Positions 7,621 through 11,822 of a stretch of 11,822 bases of DNA are shown in pieces. The notes below the pieces were generated by a model that did not search any database, was not told the DNA's origin, and worked only from the letters and a program-made list of their open reading frames with translations. Position 1 is the first letter of the stretch. The number at the start of each line of letters is the position of its first letter. Origin of the DNA: JAWXCH01 sp034440595 (GTDB taxonomy: Bacteria; Planctomycetota; Planctomycetia; Pirellulales; JALHPA01); the NCBI GenBank assembly GCA_034440595.1, contig JAWXCH010000376.1:1-11822 (forward strand), given 5' to 3'. Position numbers and translations under genes: made by a program.

Positions 7621-7701
7621 TTGAAAAACGAAAATGATTTGAATTCAGTGCGTCCAGCTCGGCCAGATATCCGGCCACCAGGAAAGCACATAACCGATAC
7701 G

Positions 7702-7733
7702 AATAAAAAATGGCCCGCGAATCGCCGCGAACC
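7702..7733 (-). terminator. Intrinsic terminator-like hairpin between yajC and secDF
   Basis: On the minus strand GGTTCGCG and CGCGGGCC form an 8-bp stem with two G-U pairs and a 6-nt loop, GCGATT (7733-7712). The run ATTTTTTATT follows immediately (7711-7702). It lies 62 bp after the yajC stop and 94 bp before the secDF start. It is the best terminator candidate in the window, and surprising inside a normally co-transcribed unit. Confidence 0.65.
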
Positions 7734-7795
7734 GGATCAACTCAGACAACTCCCCGAATGGCTGTTTGGCCAGTTGCCCTAAACAAACTTTTGTA

Positions 7796-8170
7796 TCACT
7801 TGCCTTTTGAATCTTTTTCGCCCGGTGCGTCATCCCTGAGAATGCGTGCGATGGAACCCAGCGTGACGTCGATCTTGGTATTGGTTCCCTCGTCGATCTT
7901 CAGTGTTACGCGATCCGCTTCGCGCTGTACATTGAAAACAGTGCCGTACATTCCCCCGACGGTGACAACTTTGTCGTTCTTTTTGACCTGACTAAGCTCA
8001 TTGGCATGCTCGCGCGCCTTGCGACGCTCTGGCCGAATCAGAATAAAGTAAAACAATACTCCAATTGCCAGAAACGGCAGGAACTGCGTCAGCATAAGCG
8101 GCTGGTCAGCCGGCGCTGCGGCAGGAGCAGCCTGGGCAGCATCCTGTGCAAACAAGAGTACCGAAGTCAT
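7796..8170 (-). CDS. yajC: Preprotein translocase subunit YajC
   Basis: A small single-span membrane protein that associates with SecDF and SecYEG. It has 124 residues from ATG 8170; a modest GGGCGAA precedes it. The open frame continues upstream to 8293, but those residues are not YajC-like. After an Ala-rich N-terminus there is one membrane segment (about residues 31-46, FLPFLAIGVLFYFILI) ending in the family hallmark IRPERRK. The conserved cytoplasmic part follows, with KKNDKVVTVGGMYGTV and RVTLKIDEGTNTKI. A charged tail (GEKDSKGK) closes it. The gene lies between tgt and secDF, as expected, with gaps of 271 and 188 bp rather than tight coupling. The hairpin at 7702-7733 separates it from secDF. 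Confidence 0.95.
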   Translation of the reverse strand: MTSVLLFAQDAAQAAPAAAPADQPLMLTQFLPFLAIGVLFYFILIRPERRKAREHANELSQVKKNDKVVTVGGMYGTVFNVQREADRVTLKIDEGTNTKIDVTLGSIARILRDDAPGEKDSKGK

Positions 8171-8295
8171 TTCGCCCAGCAGCAAATAATTCAACAATCG
8201 ATCCTCACTGATTGAATAGCCTGGAGATCCCCCAGGTGCTTCGCGCGCGACAATTTTGCCAACGTGCCGCGAAGCTGAGATTGCGTAAAACAACC

Positions 8296-8322
8296 GGGCC
8301 GCCTGATCACAGGCGGTGGCCC
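8296..8322. other. Strong hairpin in the tgt-yajC gap
   Basis: CCGCCTG and CAGGCGG form a perfect 7-bp stem around an ATCA tetraloop (8299-8316). GGG at 8296-8298 and CCC at 8320-8322 can extend it past a small bulge. It lies 120 bp downstream of the tgt stop and 126 bp upstream of the yajC start. No T-run follows on the minus strand, so it may be a processing or stability element rather than a terminator. The rest of the 8171-8441 gap has a short inverted repeat CCTGG/CCAGG (8220-8236) and a 7-bp inverted repeat TAAACGG/CCGTTTA spanning the tgt stop (8411-8444). Confidence 0.5.
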
Positions 8323-8441
8323 CTCAGCAGTCTGTAGCCCGGTATCTTAAACCTTTACAGGGTAAGGTATCAAGGGCAGACTGGTCAGCAAGGCCGGCAG
8401 GGGCCTAGGTTAAACGGCAAAACGCCTTTTCTACACTCCGT

Positions 8442-9599
8442 TTAGCTGTCTATTTCACCCTCGCTCTGGTCATCCGCAGCAGCTAACTCTTGCCACCCGG
8501 CGACTTGCGCCTGATAAAACTGCCCAAAGCGGTCCTGCTCGATCGCCGTTCGGGCACGCTCCAGCAATCGCTGGTAATACGTCAGGTTATGTGCCGTCAG
8601 CAGGATCGGGCCGAGCATTTCGTGACTGATGAACAAATGCCGCAGGTAGGCGCGGCTATGCCGGCAAGCGGGGCATGGGCAGCCTTCTTCCAACGGGCGA
8701 GGATCGGTCGCGTACTGGCGATTTCGCAGTTTGAGATACCCTTGATCGGTGTAGGCCATTGAATTGCGGCCGTTTCGCGTTGGCAGGACGCAATCAAATA
8801 GGTCCACCCCGCGCGAGATGGCCTCCAGCAGATCGATCGGGCGGCCCACCCCCATTAGGTAGCGCTGCTTATTGACGGGCATGGCCGGCATGGTGGCGTC
8901 CAGCACACGGTACATTTCCGCCGGGGTTTCACCGACGCTCAGCCCACCAATGGCATACCCTGGAAAATCGAGCTTAGCCAGTTGTTCGGCACTCCAGACG
9001 CGCAGGTCGGCCTCCAGTCCGCCTTGCACAATGGCGAACTGCGCCTGATCGCTGCGCCGCGCGGCATTCTGGCAGCGTTCTGCCCAACGGACGCTGCGCT
9101 CGGTCGCCTCGCGAACCAACTCAATCGGGCTAGGTAGTGCGACGACATGGTCCAGGACCATTGCGATATCGCTGCCCAGCGATTCTTGAATGGCAATCGC
9201 TCGCTCCGGCGACAACTCCATCGGCGTGCCGTCGATGTGCGATCGAAATACGGCCTGTTGTTCGGTCACCTTGACCGACTGTGCCAGGCTGAACACCTGA
9301 AAGCCGCCGCTGTCGGTCAGGATCGGGCCGGGCCAGCCCATGAACGAGTGCAGCCCGCCGAGCTGTTCGATCAATTGTTCCCCTGGCCGCAGCGCCAGGT
9401 GATACGTGTTGGAAAGGACCATCTGTGCGCCGGTGGCGCGAATCTGATCGATGGTGAGGCCCTTGACGGTGCCGAGTGTTCCCACCGGCATGAACGCCGG
9501 CATTTCGACAGCGCCGTGCGGTGTCTGAAATGTGGCTCGCCTGGCGCGGCAGTCCGTAGCGGTCTTGTGCAGTGTGAACGAAAAGCCGTTGGGGTTCAT
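8442..9599 (-). CDS. tgt: tRNA-guanine transglycosylase (queuine tRNA-ribosyltransferase)
   Basis: Exchanges G34 in the GUN anticodons of tRNA-Asp, -Asn, -His and -Tyr for the queuosine precursor preQ1. It has 385 residues from ATG 9599, near the usual length of about 375. An in-frame GTG at 9608 would add three residues (translated as MAD), but it lies inside a repeat hairpin. The opening TPHGAVEMPAFMPVGTLGTV is typical of the family. DSGGFQVF holds the substrate-binding Asp96. VQGG (191-194) and GGLSVGE (218-224) follow. FDCVLPTRNGR holds the nucleophile Asp269. The zinc site is Cys307, Cys309, Cys312 (CPCPAC) and His337. All key residues are present. It is followed by yajC and secDF, the classical order; queA is not in the window. 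Confidence 0.97.
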   Translation of the reverse strand: MNPNGFSFTLHKTATDCRARRATFQTPHGAVEMPAFMPVGTLGTVKGLTIDQIRATGAQMVLSNTYHLALRPGEQLIEQLGGLHSFMGWPGPILTDSGGFQVFSLAQSVKVTEQQAVFRSHIDGTPMELSPERAIAIQESLGSDIAMVLDHVVALPSPIELVREATERSVRWAERCQNAARRSDQAQFAIVQGGLEADLRVWSAEQLAKLDFPGYAIGGLSVGETPAEMYRVLDATMPAMPVNKQRYLMGVGRPIDLLEAISRGVDLFDCVLPTRNGRNSMAYTDQGYLKLRNRQYATDPRPLEEGCPCPACRHSRAYLRHLFISHEMLGPILLTAHNLTYYQRLLERARTAIEQDRFGQFYQAQVAGWQELAAADDQSEGEIDS

Positions 9600-9605
9600 G
9601 TCTGC

Positions 9606-9745
9606 CACCGGCTCCGCCAGTGCAGAACAAGCCAGAATTCATGTGTGCCACTGGCTCTGCCAGTGCAATCGCACGCACGACCTGCCCACTCGACCGGGTG
9701 TAATCCACCTCTCTCGCTTGCGCCAGAGGCGTCGCCCCAGCGACG
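9606..9745. repeat. Palindromic interspersed repeat, inverted copy plus degenerate copy at the tgt start
   Basis: A perfect core in inverted orientation (CACTGGCTCTGCCAGTG) lies at 9649-9665. A degenerate core (CACCGGCTCCGCCAGTG, 9606-9622) ends 7 bp before the tgt ATG. In the mRNA it would form a hairpin in the tgt leader. Further on, GCGCAAGCGAG-like end sequence (about 9711-9724, minus strand) and a perfect 6-bp hairpin CGTCGC-CCCA-GCGACG (9730-9745) occur. The latter is 40 bp past the stop of the upstream TPR gene and could mark its transcript end, although there is no T-run. Confidence 0.7.
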
Positions 9746-9784
9746 GGTGAGGGTGGTGTAGAGGGAAATTGGTTCAGGCACGAT

Positions 9785-11122
9785 TCAGTCACCACGCAGC
9801 TTGAGACCTTTGATGGTCAGCTTCTCGCGCACTTCGTTCAGGCTGGTCACGCCGAAGTTCTTGCACTCCAGCAGATCGTCACCCGTCTTGCGGAGCAGCT
9901 CGCCGATGGTGTTCATGCCGAGGCGGATCATGCACTTGCGTGCCCGTACTGAAAGATTCAGATCAGAAATCGGCCGATCCAACAGCGCCTGCTCGTCGGG
10001 CGACATGAATTCCGGCTCAAAGACTGGCTCTGGCTCGCGAACTTCGTTGGCAAACATCCCCAGACTCAGCCCCTTGCTGACCATCATCTCGCTGATTTCC
10101 ACCAGCGAGGTCTCGCCAAAGTTCTTGCTCGCCAGCAGTTCTGCCTCGCTGGTGCGGGCCAGATCGCCAAGGGTGTTGACCCCCATCTTTTGCAGGCAAT
10201 TGCGGCTGCGAACCGACAGTTCAAAGTCGGTGACGGGCACACTGAGCACCTGGCTGAGGCGGTCGCGACGACGCTGTGCGTCTTCGTCATAGAACATGTC
10301 GCGCGAGGCGGCCACGTCCTTTTGGAATAGTCGAGCGCGAGGATGCGAAGGGAACGTTTCTAGCACGCGCTGATAGCACTGATGAGCGCGTTCGTATTGC
10401 AGGCGGTCTTCGTACAAGATGCCAAGGTTCAGCAGCGAACCGACATGTGCCGGAAAGCGACTGACCGAACGCTCGTACAGATTGAGTGCCACTTCGTCAT
10501 TACCGCGGCGATCATTTTCAACGGCCAGGGCAAACAAGGCGCCGATGTGACGGCCGTCGGTATCCACGGCGCGCTCCAGCAGTGCGACCACCTCTGGCGG
10601 GTTGCCACCGATGGCGGCCACCGTTGCTCCGCGCTGAAACAGATACTCAGCGGTCTGTTCGACAGCCCCGGACAACTTGTCCAGCGTTTCCAGCGCCTGT
10701 TGGGTCTTGCCCATCGAACGCAGGCATTCGACTTTGATCAAAGTGCAGATGTCGTCGTCGTAGCCGGCCTTGGTGGCGGAGGTGAAGCTATCGATTGCGG
10801 CGTCGTAGTTCTCCAGACCCATGTGGGACTTGCCCATATAAAAATGTGCGAGTGCTCCGCCGTCACCAGTCTTCAGTGTTTCGATGGCCTGTGTATATCG
10901 ACCGAGCAAGTAGAAGCAGATGCCGAGGCGAACCGCTGCGGCAGGGCTGCGGTCTTCGCTGGATTCCAGTTCGTTGATGGCCTCTCGCAAGGCACGGTGT
11001 GCCAGCGCGTCTTCGGCCAGGGCCTCAACGATGATTTGCACCTCGCTTGGTCCAAAGGTTCCGTTGGTCAGCACAACCTGTTTCAAGGTGGCAGAATTCG
11101 GTGCAGATGCGACAGTCGACAT
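9785..11122 (-). CDS. TPR protein with two C-terminal RNA polymerase alpha-CTD-like domains
   Basis: The protein has 445 residues from ATG 11122, with GGAGAG 4 bp upstream. The longer open frame to 11209 is repeat-derived (see 11163-11179). Residues about 58-258 form six TPR-like helical pairs, for example LGICFYLLGRYTQAIETL, AHFYMGKSHMGLENYDAAID and LLNLGILYEDRLQYERAHQ. After an Arg-rich linker come two alphaCTD-like folds. Domain 1 is at about 296-356 (LSVRSRNCLQ, then KNFGETSLVEI) and domain 2 at about 384-443 (LSVRARKCM, then KNFGVTSLNEV). Compared with E. coli alpha, domain 1 keeps Arg265, Asn268, Cys269, Gly296, Ser299 and Glu302 but has Thr at Lys298. Domain 2 also has Lys for Asn268. 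No alpha N-terminal domain is present, so it is not RpoA. It may bind DNA or protein partners through these domains; the role is unknown. The gene runs the same way as tgt, 185 bp upstream of it. Confidence 0.85.
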   Translation of the reverse strand: MSTVASAPNSATLKQVVLTNGTFGPSEVQIIVEALAEDALAHRALREAINELESSEDRSPAAAVRLGICFYLLGRYTQAIETLKTGDGGALAHFYMGKSHMGLENYDAAIDSFTSATKAGYDDDICTLIKVECLRSMGKTQQALETLDKLSGAVEQTAEYLFQRGATVAAIGGNPPEVVALLERAVDTDGRHIGALFALAVENDRRGNDEVALNLYERSVSRFPAHVGSLLNLGILYEDRLQYERAHQCYQRVLETFPSHPRARLFQKDVAASRDMFYDEDAQRRRDRLSQVLSVPVTDFELSVRSRNCLQKMGVNTLGDLARTSEAELLASKNFGETSLVEISEMMVSKGLSLGMFANEVREPEPVFEPEFMSPDEQALLDRPISDLNLSVRARKCMIRLGMNTIGELLRKTGDDLLECKNFGVTSLNEVREKLTIKGLKLRGD

Positions 11123-11126
11123 AGTT

Positions 11127-11132
11127 CTCTCC
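11127..11132 (-). promoter_or_regulatory. Ribosome binding site that sets the TPR gene start
   Basis: GGAGAG on the minus strand, 4 bp before ATG 11122, favours this start over the longer frame beginning at 11209. Confidence 0.6.
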
Positions 11133-11162
11133 AAACCAAAAATAAATTGACCACGGTAAGGT

Positions 11163-11179
11163 GCGGGCTTCCAGCCTGC
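11163..11179. repeat. Short hairpin repeat (GGCTTCCAGCC type)
   Basis: GCGGGCT and AGCCTGC flank a TCC loop (7 pairs, one G-U). On the minus strand it reads GCAGGCTGGAAGCCCGC. It resembles short interspersed hairpins I have seen in planctomycete intergenic DNA (recall, not a search). It lies 40 bp upstream of the TPR gene start and would encode the WKPAPYRG part of a spurious N-terminal extension. Confidence 0.45.
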
Positions 11180-11203
11180 CTCCTCCGTCATTCCCGCCTT
11201 CAC

Positions 11204-11338
11204 CGTCATTCCCGCGAAGGCGGGAATCCAGTCCTTGGCCTTCGCTACTTTATGCTCTCGCCCCTCTACTATCTAGGCGCAGCCTATGGGTGCCACTGCT
11301 GCCTGCCCTCGCGAAGGCGGGGGGCTTGCCCAGCAGTG
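11204..11338. repeat. Composite palindromic repeat, left copy beside tRNA-Thr
   Basis: Starts with the perfect inverted repeat ATTCCCGCGAAGGCGGGAAT (11208-11227) followed by CCAGT. It continues through GCGCAGCCT and GGGTGCCA, and is related over about 90 bp to 11615-11710. Its right part has an outer inverted repeat, CACTGCTG (11294-11301) and CAGCAGTG (11331-11338). A second degenerate CGCGAAGGCGGG palindrome sits nested inside this pair (about 11306-11321). A truncated start (GTCATTCCCGCC) precedes it at about 11187-11198. The 20-bp palindrome matches the general form of dRS3-like repeats known from Neisseria (ATTCCC-N8-GGGAAT). Confidence 0.75.
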
Positions 11339-11391
11339 CTTTGGGTTCACGGCATCCACGCCCGCTGCGGCAACTCCTCAGCGGTAGCAAG

Positions 11392-11464
11392 AGCCAGCGA
11401 CCGGAGTTGAACCGGTAACCCCCGCATTACGAATGCGGTGCTCTACCAATTGAGCTACGCTGGC
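11392..11464 (-). tRNA. tRNA-Thr (anticodon CGU)
   Basis: A 73-nt cloverleaf on the minus strand, 5' end at 11464. The acceptor stem is GCCAGCG/CGCTGGC and the D stem GCTC/GAGC. The anticodon stem CCGCA/TGCGG carries the loop TTCGTAA, so the anticodon is CGT, reading ACG (Thr). A 5-nt variable region and T stem ACCGG/CCGGT with loop TTCAACT follow. The discriminator is T. All stems pair perfectly. CCA is not encoded, so it must be added after transcription. Confidence 0.97.
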
Positions 11465-11498
11465 GAAATGTACGGGGGGCATTCCCGAAACTTTATAC

Positions 11499-11525
11499 GG
11501 TATAACAAGTTCCGGCAGTCGTCAA
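11499..11525 (-). promoter_or_regulatory. Likely promoter of tRNA-Thr
   Basis: On the minus strand a TTGACG -35 box (11525-11520) and TATACC -10 box (11504-11499) are separated by 15 bp, slightly short. They lie about 35 bp upstream of the tRNA 5' end. The -10 region lies within a perfect palindrome TTATAC-G-GTATAA (11493-11505). Confidence 0.5.
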
Positions 11526-11614
11526 GGGCGGGAAAAATGCCAAAAACGTGGGTAAATCGACCGGGCCCGCGTGCCCGTCATTCCCGCGCTCCATTCGTCA
11601 GTCGCTCTCCTCCC

Positions 11615-11740
11615 CGTCTTTCCCGCGAAGGCGGGAATCCAGTGCCTTCGCCTTCTCTACTGTTCAACTGCTCACCTGCTCTACTCTCCAAGCGCAGCCT
11701 CCGGGTGCCATGGCTGGCTGTTGGGGCTTGCCAGTGTTGT
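11615..11740. repeat. Composite palindromic repeat, right copy beside tRNA-Thr
   Basis: Related to 11204-11338 and in the same orientation. The palindrome TTCCCGCGAAGGCGGGAA lies at 11620-11637, then CCAGTGCCTTCGCC, GCGCAGCCT and GGGTGCCA, then a GGCTTGCCAGTG end. A truncated start of the same type (GTCATTCCCGCG) is at 11577-11588. This copy runs directly into the Rhs-like coding fragment. Confidence 0.7.
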
Positions 11741-11748
11741 TTCCGTCC

Positions 11749-11822
11749 AAGATCATCGACTACACCTACGACGCCTTCAATCGCCGGATCGCCAAGAATA
11801 TCGACCTCGATGCCGATACCAC
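11749..11822 (+). pseudogene. Rhs/YD-repeat protein fragment, possibly a remnant (continues past window end)
   Basis: The last 74 bases read in one frame as KIIDYTYDAFNRRIAK followed by NIDLDADT, a clear YD-repeat of the Rhs/wall-associated family (YTYDAFNRRI core). Rhs proteins are large secreted or surface shells, often carrying toxins. The frame stays open upstream, but there it runs through the composite repeat. The nearest ATG (11710) lies inside that repeat with no ribosome site. Either a repeat insertion truncated the gene, or the fragment is an orphan piece left by recombination. The 3' part is outside the window, so an intact reading frame to the right cannot be excluded. Confidence 0.55.

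Noticed and set aside
8415..8427. Short GGC-AAAAC-GCC hairpin followed by TTTT on the plus strand near the tgt end
   Set aside because: The stem has only 3-4 pairs and points the wrong way for tgt; too weak to call a terminator.
10382..11410. Plus-strand open frame of 342 codons opposite the TPR gene
   Set aside because: It overlaps a minus-strand gene with strong TPR and alphaCTD motifs and a good ribosome site, and its own end runs through repeat DNA and into the tRNA.

Overview
The window looks like a piece of a planctomycete chromosome (Pirellulales-like). This is inferred from three things. SecD and SecF are fused into one protein with a Pro/Ala/Thr-rich insert. There is a TPR protein ending in two RNA-polymerase-alpha-CTD-like domains. 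Short palindromic interspersed repeats of a kind I associate with planctomycete genomes fill most intergenic gaps. No search could be run, so the taxonomic call is an inference.

Layout. 1-600 has no convincing gene and holds copies of two repeat families. 601-1839 (+) encodes a secreted metalloprotease with a matrixin-type zinc site. 2118-2804 (+) encodes a membrane-anchored methionine sulfoxide reductase MsrA. A repeat pair (2836-2953) is followed at 3003-3785 (+) by a class I SAM-dependent methyltransferase, which ends 6 bp from the convergent secDF gene. The minus strand then carries, in transcription order, a TPR/double-alphaCTD protein (11122-9785), tgt (9599-8442), yajC (8170-7796) and secDF (7607-3792). 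A tRNA-Thr (CGU anticodon) lies on the minus strand at 11464-11392. It is flanked on both sides by related copies of a palindrome-containing repeat. The last 74 bases read as the start of an Rhs/YD-repeat coding fragment on the plus strand that runs off the window.

How the genes work together. The order tgt-yajC-secD-secF is the classical bacterial arrangement. Tgt puts a queuosine precursor into tRNA, while YajC and SecDF form the accessory complex that uses the proton motive force to help Sec export. A good intrinsic-terminator-like hairpin lies between yajC and secDF, so the two may be transcribed partly independently. The secreted protease and the periplasm-facing MsrA are both expected Sec clients, but nothing links them functionally to the sec cluster beyond proximity.

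Most unusual items: the TPR protein with two tandem alphaCTD-like domains, the roughly 220-residue low-complexity insert in the SecF periplasmic loop, the apparent terminator inside the yajC-secDF unit, and the repeat architecture around tRNA-Thr. I see no complete mobile element, CRISPR array or defence island.
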